Made by a program: the position numbers and the translations under genes. A DNA stretch of 64,000 nucleotides from Acidimicrobiaceae bacterium UBA7830 (GTDB lineage: Bacteria; Actinomycetota; Acidimicrobiia; Acidimicrobiales; Ilumatobacteraceae): the NCBI GenBank assembly GCA_002501485.1, contig DLTS01000059.1, positions 1 through 64,000 on the forward strand. Direction: 5' to 3'. This document shows, one piece after another, positions 34,923-41,679 of the stretch (the stretch's first letter is position 1; every line of letters begins with the position of its first letter). A model generated the notes under the pieces. The model did not search any database. It saw only the letters and a list, made by a program, of their open reading frames with translations, and had not been told where the DNA came from.

Positions 34923-35275
34923 TTATTCTCCGATGTATCGGGTTGTTGACCTCGAAATTCGAGCTCATCGCCGACGTGAAGCCCCCAGCGAGAAAATGCT
35001 CCTGACTCAGCCTCAACGACGTACGCAGCGCCGATGACGGGAATACCGAGCCGATTCCGCCGCATCCGCTGTGTCTTAATGACGGTCCCATTTCGGTCGA
35101 CAAATGCGACGTCGATTGCGAACTTCATGCCAATGGTGTGAACCCAGTTACATGGCTCGATGATGAGAGCACCTGAAAACGAGGTGCGGCCGAGTAAGCC
35201 CTTGCGACGTGATGATGGGTCGGTAGCACGTTCTGCTGAGGCGAGCACACGAGCGCCACTGACGATCCATCCCAC
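34919..35275 (-). CDS. DUF192 family protein
   Basis: A 118-residue DUF192 protein: RKGLLGRTSFSGALIIEPC, VHTIGMKFAIDVAFVDRNG and VVEAESGAFSRWGLHVGDELEF are the conserved segments of this small beta-rich family of unknown function. Unlike many relatives no signal peptide is visible, so it is probably cytoplasmic. ATG 35275 follows ychF by 39 bases on the same strand, and its stop overlaps rsmI, so it may be read from the ychF transcript. Confidence 0.88.
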   Translation of the reverse strand: MGWIVSGARVLASAERATDPSSRRKGLLGRTSFSGALIIEPCNWVHTIGMKFAIDVAFVDRNGTVIKTQRMRRNRLGIPVIGAAYVVEAESGAFSRWGLHVGDELEFRGQQPDTSENK

Positions 35276-35314
35276 GACACCAGTGTGGCAGGAGGTGATG
35301 CAGAAATCGACGGA

Positions 35315-36403
35315 TCAGACGTTGAAACGGAATTCCATGACATCGCCGTCGCCGGCGATGTAGTCCTTGCCCTCCAAGCGAAGTTTGCCGACGTCTCTTG
35401 CCGCATTCCATGAGCCGAGTTCGAGGAGCTGTTCCCATTCGATGACTTCAGCCCGAATAAATCCCCGTTGGAAATCGGTGTGGATGCGTCCGGCGCACAC
35501 CGGAGCAGTTGAACCGTTGCGGAAGGTCCATGCGCGTGACTCTTTGTCTCCAGTAGTGAAAAAGGTGCGTAATCCGAGAAGGTGATAGGCCGAACGCACC
35601 ATCCGGAACAGCGCTCCCTCGCCAAGCCCAAGGCCCTCGAGCATTTCTGCGCGTTCTGTCGGGTCTGAAATTGCTGCGGCTTCAGCTTCGAGTTGAACGC
35701 ACATACCAATGACTTCAACATTGTCGCCGGCATCGTTGAATGCTTCGGCGACCTTGTGCTCCTCGGCAGAAATGTTGTCGAGTTCGTCTTCGCCAACGTT
35801 GACCACAGCGAGCACCCTGCGATTTGTGAGAAGGAAATACGGCTCGAGGATTTCGCGGATTCCGTCGGAGAGTCCGGCTCGGTAGAGGGGCCTTCCATCT
35901 GACAGTGCTTCGTTTGCTGTGCGAAGTGCGTCAAGTTCATCACCGAGCCCCTTGTCGAGCTTTGATCGTCGTTCAACATCGGCAAGGCGCTTTTCGACGG
36001 TCTCAAGGTCGGCGAGGGCGAGCTCCAGTTCGACCACTCGGAGGTGTTCGAGAGGATCTGATGGTCCGGGAACATCGTCATCGGCGAATGCTCGGAGAAC
36101 AAACACGATGGCATCAACTTCTCGAATGTTCGCAAGGAACTTGTTGCCGAGCCCCTCTCCTTTGCTCGCTCCTTCGACGAGCCCACCGATGTCGACTACT
36201 TCGACCGAGGCATGAATCGTATTTTTTGATGATGACATCGCAGCAAGGCGGTCAAGTCGTTCGTCGGGAACTTTTGCTACCCCAATGTTGGGGTCTTTTG
36301 TTGCGAAAGCATATGGCGCAGCGAGCGCTCCGCCGCCGGTGAGCGCGTTGTAGAGCGAACTTTTGCCTGCATTAGGCAGACCGACGAGACCAAAACGTTC
36401 CAT
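35315..36403 (-). CDS. ychF: Ribosome-associated ATPase YchF (OLA1 family)
   Basis: A 362-residue Obg-related P-loop protein that prefers ATP. G1 is GLVGLPNAGKSSLYNAL, G2/G3 region VVDIGGLVEGASKGEGLGNKFL, then a coiled-coil insertion (about 130-200) and a C-terminal TGS domain (LRTFFTTGDKESRAWTF ... IHTDFQRGFIRAEVI, ending DGDVMEFRFNV). YchF binds ribosomes and modulates stress responses. No Shine-Dalgarno precedes ATG 36403; TAGCGT ends nine bases upstream. A C-loop hairpin RNA candidate lies between it and trxA. Confidence 0.96.
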   Translation of the reverse strand: MERFGLVGLPNAGKSSLYNALTGGGALAAPYAFATKDPNIGVAKVPDERLDRLAAMSSSKNTIHASVEVVDIGGLVEGASKGEGLGNKFLANIREVDAIVFVLRAFADDDVPGPSDPLEHLRVVELELALADLETVEKRLADVERRSKLDKGLGDELDALRTANEALSDGRPLYRAGLSDGIREILEPYFLLTNRRVLAVVNVGEDELDNISAEEHKVAEAFNDAGDNVEVIGMCVQLEAEAAAISDPTERAEMLEGLGLGEGALFRMVRSAYHLLGLRTFFTTGDKESRAWTFRNGSTAPVCAGRIHTDFQRGFIRAEVIEWEQLLELGSWNAARDVGKLRLEGKDYIAGDGDVMEFRFNV

Positions 36404-36412
36404 GAGTGACAG

Positions 36413-36418
36413 ACGCTA
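36413..36418 (-). promoter_or_regulatory. Candidate -10 element for ychF
   Basis: On the minus strand TAGCGT (followed by CTG) ends nine bases before the ychF ATG; the same octamer occurs before metG and the bS22 gene. It lies downstream of the C-loop hairpins, so ychF can be transcribed independently of them. Confidence 0.5.
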
Positions 36419-36449
36419 TCGCTCGAATATTTGTCCACTGAAAACTGCA

Positions 36450-36554
36450 ACGCCCGGGACAAGCGGGGGGATGCTCGTCCCGGGCGTCAAAACGGTGTCT
36501 GTGGGGGGATTTGACACCGAGGCGAGGTGGGGGAACCTCGCCACATCTATGTGG
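36450..36554 (-). ncRNA. 6C-RNA-like structured RNA with three C-rich hairpin loops
   Basis: Read on the minus strand, three strong stems follow one another right after the trxA stop. The first, GGCGAGGT/ACCTCGCC (36521-36542), has loop TCCCCC; the second, CGGTGTC/GACACCG (36493-36519), has a loop with six C; the third (36450-36487) is an 11-bp perfect stem plus an inner AGC/GCT extension and loop ATCCCCCC. In the third, the inner pair between the two stem segments is G-U on this strand but A-C on the other, which favours minus-strand RNA. A small CCACAT/ATGTGG palindrome precedes them. Stems with loops of six cytosines define the actinobacterial 6C RNA, here with three instead of two. A TTTT follows seven bases after the last stem. 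It could alternatively be a complex terminator or ychF leader. Confidence 0.62.
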
Positions 36555-36559
36555 CTCTC

Positions 36560-36934
36560 TTACTCGCTTGGAGAGTTACTCTCCTCCGCGAGTTGAGTAC
36601 GAATATCGTCCATATCAAGTTTTCGAACCTGACTAATTAGGTCTTCTAGCGCCGCTTTCGGGAGCGCTCCTGGTTGAGCGAACAGCTGAATGCCGTCTCT
36701 GAAGATCATCACCGTTGGAATCGACATGATGCCGAGTGAACCTGCAAGTTGCTGTTCAGCTTCGGTATCCACTTTCGCAAATGTGACATCGGGATTGGCG
36801 TCAGCAACCTCTTCAAAAATTGGTCCAAACGTTTTGCAAGGGCCGCACCATTCGGCCCAAAAGTCGACGATGGCGATGCCCTCGGCGGTAACCGTTGACT
36901 CGAATGAATCGAGGGTAAGACTAGTTGTCGACAT
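36560..36934 (-). CDS. trxA: Thioredoxin
   Basis: A 124-residue thioredoxin with the WCGPC active site at 29-33 (FWAEWCGPCKTFGPIFEE), the cis-Pro motif GIMSIPTVMIFRDG and a short charged C-terminal tail beyond the usual 105-110 residues. It provides dithiol reductant to cytoplasmic targets. ATG 36934 has a GGAG five to six bases upstream; a longer frame to 36991 is rejected as it lacks similarity. The stop lies directly upstream of the C-loop hairpin RNA. Confidence 0.95.
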   Translation of the reverse strand: MSTTSLTLDSFESTVTAEGIAIVDFWAEWCGPCKTFGPIFEEVADANPDVTFAKVDTEAEQQLAGSLGIMSIPTVMIFRDGIQLFAQPGALPKAALEDLISQVRKLDMDDIRTQLAEESNSPSE

Positions 36935-37104
36935 AAAAACTCCGTTCGGCTGCTGTGAGAAGCCTCTTGTTGAAACGCCTGCCGTGCCCATTTCATTCCA
37001 ACATCAATGGAATTTGCGTTGAGATACTTCACGCTCGCTCGACAGGTGTCGATGGTCTTGGGCGGTTTGCAATGAAGAAAGGTGGGAGATCTCGACATCA
37101 GCCG

Positions 37105-37110
37105 TAGAGT
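37105..37110 (+). promoter_or_regulatory. Candidate -10 element for the bL37 gene
   Basis: TAGAGT ends nine bases before ATG 37120, with no Shine-Dalgarno. Confidence 0.4.
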
Positions 37111-37119
37111 TCTGTCCCT

Positions 37120-37206
37120 ATGTCAAAGAAGACGAAGAAGCGCAAAGCTCGCCTGCGTCGCTCAAAAGCAAACCATGGGAAGCGACCCAATATGGGTCGT
37201 GGCTGA
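37120..37206 (+). CDS. Large ribosomal subunit protein bL37-like, 28 aa
   Basis: ATG 37120 encodes 28 residues starting MSKKTKKRKARLRRSKA and containing the NHGKRPN motif near the C-terminus. That motif and the basic composition are those of the tiny actinobacterial protein found on mycobacterial 50S subunits and named bL37 (about 24 aa there). There is no Shine-Dalgarno and a TAGAGT lies nine bases upstream. It sits divergent from trxA and 9 bases before a VOC-family gene. Annotation pipelines would normally skip it. Confidence 0.82.
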   Translation: MSKKTKKRKARLRRSKANHGKRPNMGRG

Positions 37207-37215
37207 CGCGCTCCG

Positions 37216-37812
37216 GTGAAGCCTGTTCAACTCATCATCGGCGGCTCCCCTTCTCCATGGGTTCTCGCTGGCCTATCACCTCAAGGTTCACCAGTCGGCT
37301 CTCTGGCCTCGACGTCGAATGCCACCTTGGTCTGGCCGGCGGAGGAGTTACCACCGGGAGCGTTGGAAATTGCATTTGACGGCGTTCAGGCGGGAGCCGA
37401 TCTTGACGGCATCGAATGCGCTGACTTCGTTTCGATTCCAGACGGTGTTAAGTCATCTAATTCTCTGATCGATCATGTGGTTTTGTTGACTAACAGTCTC
37501 GACCGCACTTGCGAAGCGGTGACAGAAGTGACTGGATGCCCTTTGAAGCGAGTGCGTGAGGTGGGACAAGTCCGTCAAGGGTTCCATCGTGTGGGCGAGG
37601 GTGGTGTCATCCTTGAAGTGGTCGAACGAGCTGATGTTTTGCGCACGTCGCTGTGGGGGCTGGTCATAGCCACACCCTCATTTGATGATCTCCTTCATTC
37701 AGCAGGTGACCTTGTGAGCGAACCCAGAGATGCCGTGCAGCCGGGTCGCAGGATTTCGACGGTGAAGGCCGGGGCCGGGCTCGGTATTCCCGTTGCCTTG
37801 ATGACCCCGTGA
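37216..37812 (+). CDS. VOC (glyoxalase-fold) family protein
   Basis: A 198-residue protein. The central part IDHVVLLTNSLDRTCEAVTEVTGCPLKRVREVG ... FHRVGEGGVILEVVE has the beta-alpha-beta pattern of the vicinal-oxygen-chelate fold; the N-terminal 85 residues are less typical. Metal ligands would be His in IDHV and Glu in LEVVE. The start is GTG 37216, 9 bases after the bL37 stop, so it may be co-transcribed with it. Function unknown. Confidence 0.72.
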   Translation: MKPVQLIIGGSPSPWVLAGLSPQGSPVGSLASTSNATLVWPAEELPPGALEIAFDGVQAGADLDGIECADFVSIPDGVKSSNSLIDHVVLLTNSLDRTCEAVTEVTGCPLKRVREVGQVRQGFHRVGEGGVILEVVERADVLRTSLWGLVIATPSFDDLLHSAGDLVSEPRDAVQPGRRISTVKAGAGLGIPVALMTP

Positions 37813-37861
37813 CATTTTGTGCGCGCCACTGAAATGACGGGATTGCAACGACCCGGGCGAT

Positions 37862-37867
37862 TACGTT
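37862..37867 (+). promoter_or_regulatory. Candidate -10 element for the L,D-transpeptidase gene (leaderless)
   Basis: TACGTT ends eight bases before ATG 37876, supporting that ATG as the true start rather than the GTG at 37819. Confidence 0.4.
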
Positions 37868-37875
37868 TCAATTCG

Positions 37876-38739
37876 ATGCGTTCGTCATCGTTGTTGCTCG
37901 TGGCTGGTGTGGTTGCAGCCAGTGGCTGTGCGGGTTCGCCGGCTGCCGTAGGTGTTCCAACCACGGTGGTTGAGAGCGAAGCGACATCAACGACGGCATT
38001 AACTCTGACTACAACGTCGACTGCTGCCTCGACAACGACGACAACATTGCCTGTCGTTGCCGGTGACTGCACTGTGTCATCAGTCCTTGAAATCGGCGTG
38101 ACCTCAGCAGAAGTGCATTGTCTTGAACGTCATCTCATTGATCGAGGGTGGCTCACGCAAAGAGCGGACGCGGTTTTCGACGAACAGACTCGCATAGCGG
38201 TGAGGACGTTCCAGGCCCACCATGACCCCGATCTGGGGGTAGTTATCGACGGAATTGCTGGCCAGCAGACCCTCGAGTTGTTGCAGTTATGGCTCGAACC
38301 ACCGCCCCCTGCTCCTGATGAATCAACATGTGAGGGTCTTGGCGATGGCGCAGTGATCGACCGTGATTATCAACGGGCGTGGCTGTGTGCTGGCGATGCA
38401 ATCACCTATCTGTTCCCGGTAACGACGGCGTGGGATCAGCCTGATCCAGGCGACTACGAGGTCGAAGAACGGAGTCGCGAGGCATCGTCAATTTTGACCG
38501 GCTCATATTCAGAGATGTCACATTTTGTGGTCTTTACCTACGGCAAATTTCAAGGTGCGCGGGTGGGATTCCACTCGGTTCCGATCTATCCGAGCGGGGA
38601 GTATGTTCAGCCGCTCGACTCGGTCGGAACCTCCGAACTTCGCGGAGACACCAGTGGCTGTATCCGGGCGCTGCCTGAGGACGCAGTGTTGATCTGGGAT
38701 CATCTGGATTTTGGTGCAACTGTGAGAGTGATCTCATAA
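37876..38739 (+). CDS. Lipoprotein with peptidoglycan-binding and L,D-transpeptidase (YkuD) domains
   Basis: A 287-residue lipoprotein. A classic signal MRSSSLLLVAGVVAASGC gives the lipidated Cys at 18, followed by a Thr/Ser/Val linker. A PG_binding_1-type domain (SAEVHCLERHLIDRGWL ... FDEQTRIAVRTFQ ... DGIAGQQTLELL) precedes a YkuD-like catalytic domain. The latter has VGFHSVP and the nucleophile segment GDTSGCIRALPEDA; the usual S(H/N)GC(I/V)R is TSGCIR here. Such enzymes make 3-3 cross-links or attach proteins in peptidoglycan, outside the membrane. ATG 37876 is chosen over GTG 37819 because it starts the signal peptide and has TACGTT eight bases upstream. Confidence 0.86.
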   Translation: MRSSSLLLVAGVVAASGCAGSPAAVGVPTTVVESEATSTTALTLTTTSTAASTTTTTLPVVAGDCTVSSVLEIGVTSAEVHCLERHLIDRGWLTQRADAVFDEQTRIAVRTFQAHHDPDLGVVIDGIAGQQTLELLQLWLEPPPPAPDESTCEGLGDGAVIDRDYQRAWLCAGDAITYLFPVTTAWDQPDPGDYEVEERSREASSILTGSYSEMSHFVVFTYGKFQGARVGFHSVPIYPSGEYVQPLDSVGTSELRGDTSGCIRALPEDAVLIWDHLDFGATVRVIS

Positions 38740-38784
38740 CCACACACCTGAGGTGACCGTCTCTGAGAGCCGTTCAGCGTGCCA

Positions 38785-39726
38785 TCAATCTCGATCAACT
38801 GATTGCTCCTCGAGCCATGTGGTGCCGTCGTCACAATCGCTGGCGAGAGGACACCATCGGCAAGATGATTGCGGTCGTCGAACGGCGACGCGACCCTCCA
38901 AGAGTTCGACGGCCCGGCCGATACCGTCGAGGGTTCGCCGCATTGCTGAGCCGAGGGTCTCAACGGTGACCTCTTCGGGGACGGCACGGCCGACATCGAG
39001 ATAGAAACCTGCGATGAGTCGGGGAGGTACCCCAGTTCGTAAGGTCTCGAGCAAGGCGTAAAAGCGGAGTTCGTCCATGTGGTTCGGCCATGCCCCTCCG
39101 GTCTTGAGATCGATGATGACTTTTCGACTTTCGCTGTGTTCAGCACGCCCGAGAGTGAGATCGCTTTTTCCGCCGAGAACAATCGGACCAGTTTCTGGCC
39201 AGCGAATTGATGACTCGGCAACCGGAATAAAACTTTGTTGAAGGGGAGGGAAGCTTTCGGTGAATTTCACAACCCGGTCTGTGGCTGCGTTTCGAAGATC
39301 GGCGCGATCGCCTTCGGCCATTGTGCTCAAAAAATCGCCGAGACTGTTTGGTCTTTCACCAAGCCGTGCGATCGATTCGTCAACGAGAGTCGCCGGATAA
39401 GGCGCTCCCCGCCAACCGGTGAGCAGTTCGACTGCGCGGTGGGCAACGGTGCCAATTGCGGTGGGAACACTCCACCTGAACTCCTCTTTGTATTGGAAGT
39501 GCTCCTCGCAGCCGAGCACCGAGGTGAGCATGCCTTTGCTGATGAACAATGTGGTCTCGAGTGCGGTGACTCTGGCGGTGAGGTGATCGAATGCATCGCT
39601 GAAGTCGGAAATAAATGAAGAAATCTGATCGCGATCGAATACCACTGGTTCGGAGGGGCGGCGAAGAAGACCGAGCGTGCGCTCCTGGGTTGGGTTGAGA
39701 CGACTTGAAGTCTGCTCGTTGTCCAC
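38785..39726 (-). CDS. PD-(D/E)XK nuclease with Cas4/AddB-like 4-Cys cluster
   Basis: A 313-residue RecB-family nuclease. The core shows a His in GTVAHRAVELL, an Asp in LGGKSDLTLG and the VIDLKTGG motif. Four cysteines are placed as in Fe-S nucleases: C73 alone near the N-terminus and C289-x2-C292-x5-C298 at the C-terminus, the pattern that pins a 4Fe-4S cluster in AddB and Cas4. No Cas genes or helicase partner are nearby. The family is common in actinobacteria as a free-standing RecB-like protein; its biological role is open. GTG 39726 has TAACGT seven bases upstream and no Shine-Dalgarno. Confidence 0.83.
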   Translation of the reverse strand: MDNEQTSSRLNPTQERTLGLLRRPSEPVVFDRDQISSFISDFSDAFDHLTARVTALETTLFISKGMLTSVLGCEEHFQYKEEFRWSVPTAIGTVAHRAVELLTGWRGAPYPATLVDESIARLGERPNSLGDFLSTMAEGDRADLRNAATDRVVKFTESFPPLQQSFIPVAESSIRWPETGPIVLGGKSDLTLGRAEHSESRKVIIDLKTGGAWPNHMDELRFYALLETLRTGVPPRLIAGFYLDVGRAVPEEVTVETLGSAMRRTLDGIGRAVELLEGRVAVRRPQSSCRWCPLASDCDDGTTWLEEQSVDRD

Positions 39727-39733
39727 GCGAACG

Positions 39734-39739
39734 ACGTTA
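39734..39739 (-). promoter_or_regulatory. Candidate -10 element for the Fe-S nuclease gene (leaderless)
   Basis: On the minus strand TAACGT ends seven bases before GTG 39726, with no Shine-Dalgarno. Confidence 0.4.
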
Positions 39740-39777
39740 GCGAGTGGCTGTCACACCCTTCAGGCAGAATAATTCTG

Positions 39778-40140
39778 ATGTCGTCAACCCATTCTTCCGA
39801 TCGCTCCACTGCCCTTGACTTTGCAAGTGCGGTCCGCGTGATTGGAGCAACATTGCACCGAATGGGGTTTTCTGCGCCGGTCTTTCGATCGCCGCCCCGA
39901 ATTGTGGGCGTCGATCGTTCAATCCGTCGGCGTACCAGCGAGGGTGCTAGCGCCTCTGCAGTTGTTGCAGTGAGGGTGAAAGATCGTCCTTGGCCGGCTG
40001 TGGTCGCCGACCTTGTAGAGGGGGCTGTTGCGGTTCATTCGCTTCTGTCACCTGAGGCCGATCGTGTTCGAGCCGCTTTGTGGGCAGAACTTGAGCCGTT
40101 ATGTGCTGTAAGCGCCACCACAGACCGTCGTGTTGCGTAG
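39778..40140 (+). CDS. Conserved-looking small protein of unknown function
   Basis: A 120-residue protein with no recognised domain. The centre (HRMGFSAPVFRSPPRIVGVDRSIRRR) is rich in Arg and Pro, and the second half (VVAVRVKDRPWPAVVADLVEGAVA) looks like a compact alpha/beta segment. Codon usage and the dense lack of stops argue that it is real. It is divergent from the nuclease gene, with the palindrome CAGAAT-A-ATTCTG right before its ATG, and lies 38 bases upstream of tRNA-Leu. Confidence 0.6.
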   Translation: MSSTHSSDRSTALDFASAVRVIGATLHRMGFSAPVFRSPPRIVGVDRSIRRRTSEGASASAVVAVRVKDRPWPAVVADLVEGAVAVHSLLSPEADRVRAALWAELEPLCAVSATTDRRVA

Positions 40141-40163
40141 GTCGTGATTCGGCCACACCGGTC

Positions 40164-40169
40164 TATCGT
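40164..40169 (+). promoter_or_regulatory. Candidate -10 element for tRNA-Leu
   Basis: TATCGT ends nine bases before the mature 5' end of tRNA-Leu, in the 38-bp gap after the upstream stop codon. Confidence 0.4.
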
Positions 40170-40178
40170 GGAGGCGTT

Positions 40179-40264
40179 GCCCGGGTGGTGGAATTGGCAG
40201 ACACGGGGGGCTTAAACCCCCCTGGCTCGAAAGAGCCGTGCGGGTTCAAGTCCCGCCCCGGGCA
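40179..40264 (+). tRNA. tRNA-Leu (anticodon TAA)
   Basis: Acceptor GCCCGGG/CCCGGGC, D-arm with GGTGGAATTGGCAGACAC, anticodon stem GGGGG/CCCCC around loop CTTAAAC (anticodon TAA), a long type II variable arm TGGCTCGAAAGAGCCGT, and T-arm GCGGG-TTCAAGT-CCCGC. Discriminator A; no CCA is encoded. Confidence 0.96.
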
Positions 40265-40392
40265 CTATCGAGAGGTCGTTTTACGGATCGAAGACTGATC
40301 GCCCCATCGACAACCCACCCTGCTGTGCAGAAGTTTTATATGGAGACGTTGGACGAGGCGTGGCTAGGGGACAAGCTCAAATACGACTTAAA

Positions 40393-40430
40393 CAAGTGAA
40401 CCCATCAGTCGCAAGTGAACCCATCAGTCG
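40393..40430 (+). repeat. 19-bp perfect tandem duplication
   Basis: CAAGTGAACCCATCAGTCG occurs twice head to tail at 40393-40411 and 40412-40430 in non-coding sequence downstream of tRNA-Leu. Its origin is unknown. Confidence 0.9.
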
Positions 40431-40483
40431 ATAGGGGATTTCCGACTCTAAGGACCATTGCCGAGAGTACTGGGTGCCCCGTG

Positions 40484-40526
40484 CGGGAACTTTTCCCCCC
40501 TTTGGCGCGAAAGAGCCGCGCGATCT
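40484..40526 (+). repeat. Degenerate tRNA-Leu fragment downstream of the intact tRNA-Leu
   Basis: CTTTTCCCCCC followed by TTTGGCGCGAAAGAGCCG and CGCG matches the intact gene's CTTAAACCCCCC / TGGCTCGAAAGAGCCG / TGCG with a few changes, covering the anticodon 3' stem and variable arm. It lies about 270 bp downstream of the same region of the tRNA. It may be the scar of a duplication or of a tRNA-targeted integration. Confidence 0.5.
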
Positions 40527-40536
40527 GGACTGATGG

Positions 40537-41679
40537 TCACCTGCTCAGGCGGGTGGTCAGGTAACGGTCGAAGTCAAAGACGTTACGTTCGAGGTAAGAC
40601 AGCGGCGCCCGATCGAACTGCGGGCGGTCGACACTTCGGCGGATCCCGGCGACCACAGGGTGATCCTCGCTGTTGACTTGGTCGACGAGAGCGTTGATGT
40701 CGGCGACAAGGACATCAGGGTTGTCAGCTGCGGCAAGCGTTGTCGGGGCTACTGCAATCTGCCAGGCAATCCGAACCTGATCGGTACCCATCGGAGTAAT
40801 CCTGAGAAACCACAGCCAGTCCGGCTGGAGTTGGATCACGAAACCAGGAAAGATTGCCGCGAGCACGATCGTGCGGCGCCATTCAGCATCGAGGCGATCG
40901 TCGCCGTCGGCAGTGAGGTCGGGGCCATCGGCCTCAACCACTCGATGGTGGGCCCAGTCGAGCGTGCCGGGGTACATCTCGGTATTGGCGGTGTTGTCGC
41001 CATTGGCACCGAAACTCTCTTTGTGCACCTTGAACACGTGGTACGCGTCCATGAAGTTCTCGACGAGGAGTTTCCAGTTGGTGGGCCACACGTCGACCTC
41101 GTTGCGCACGGTCACATATCTTTCCATGGCGAACTGGCCGACAATTTCGTCGAGGCCCGCGAGGCGAGGCCCGAGAGTTTCGGCGTTGGGGTCGAGGTTG
41201 ACGAATATGAACCCGTTCCATACCTCGAGTCGAATCTCAGGCAACCGGTAGCGGTCGGGGCTAAAAGGTGCACCGTCAGTTTCGGTGCTTTCAGCCATGT
41301 ACGGGCCGCCAATCAGCGAACCGTCGTGTCGGTACACCCAAGCGTGGTACGGGCAGGTGATGCGAGTCTCGTTGCCGCAGCCGCTGAGTAGCTGCGCGCC
41401 ACGGTGGATGCACACATTGTCGAAGGCCTTGATTGAGTCTTCGCTGCGAATGACTAAAACCGACCGAACTCCGCCGCCGACGACGGGCAGATCCGCACAC
41501 ACATAGTCGCCCACATGACTCAGATCGGCCGTCCGAGCGACACACTGCCAATCACCGGCGAAGACTGTTGCGAGTTCGGCATCGAGCACCTCCTCCGACG
41601 AGTACGCCTCAAGGGGCAGCATGCGAGCCTGCTCGAATGAAAGCGATGAGTGCGCCTTGAGTTCGTCAAATACCGACAT
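40537..41679 (-). CDS. Rieske [2Fe-2S] ring-hydroxylating oxygenase, alpha subunit
   Basis: A 380-residue Rieske non-heme iron oxygenase. The Rieske cluster ligands are C90-I-H92 and C109-P-Y-H112 (CIHRGAQL ... CPYHAW), and the mononuclear iron site is NFMDAYHVFKVH (His, His and bridging Asp) in the second half. The substrate pocket cannot be assigned; sterol, aromatic and quaternary-amine oxygenases share this plan. No ferredoxin or reductase gene is nearby. ATG 41679 with a GGAGAGGAC ribosome-binding site is the start; a longer frame to 41772 overlaps the upstream gene and is rejected. It overlaps the preceding unknown gene by 14 bases, so the two form one unit. Confidence 0.92.
   Translation of the reverse strand: MSVFDELKAHSSLSFEQARMLPLEAYSSEEVLDAELATVFAGDWQCVARTADLSHVGDYVCADLPVVGGGVRSVLVIRSEDSIKAFDNVCIHRGAQLLSGCGNETRITCPYHAWVYRHDGSLIGGPYMAESTETDGAPFSPDRYRLPEIRLEVWNGFIFVNLDPNAETLGPRLAGLDEIVGQFAMERYVTVRNEVDVWPTNWKLLVENFMDAYHVFKVHKESFGANGDNTANTEMYPGTLDWAHHRVVEADGPDLTADGDDRLDAEWRRTIVLAAIFPGFVIQLQPDWLWFLRITPMGTDQVRIAWQIAVAPTTLAAADNPDVLVADINALVDQVNSEDHPVVAGIRRSVDRPQFDRAPLSYLERNVFDFDRYLTTRLSR

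Larger units (their letters stand above)
40265..40536. other. 272-bp convergent spacer between tRNA-Leu and the Rieske gene
   Basis: No gene recognised. It contains a 19-bp tandem duplication and a decayed piece of a tRNA-Leu-like sequence (listed separately), plus an AGTCG/CGACT inverted repeat around 40426-40447. It marks the border between core genes and the catabolic gene region. Confidence 0.6.

Noticed and set aside
35125..36186. Long open frame (353 codons) antisense to ychF, minus strand in another frame
   Set aside because: The overlapping ychF frame has clear G-domain and TGS motifs; the alternative frame is low-complexity, with no recognisable domain.
36450..36487. Simple rho-independent terminator for trxA
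   Set aside because: Not excluded, but three consecutive C-loop stems and the G-U pair that favours one strand are more than a single terminator needs; the T-run is weak (four T, seven bases away).
38785..39726. cas4 gene
   Set aside because: The cysteine pattern is Cas4-like, but there is no CRISPR array or other cas gene, and the length is larger than Cas4.
40393..40430. CRISPR array
   Set aside because: Only two units in direct contact without spacers, and no cas genes; it is a simple tandem duplication.
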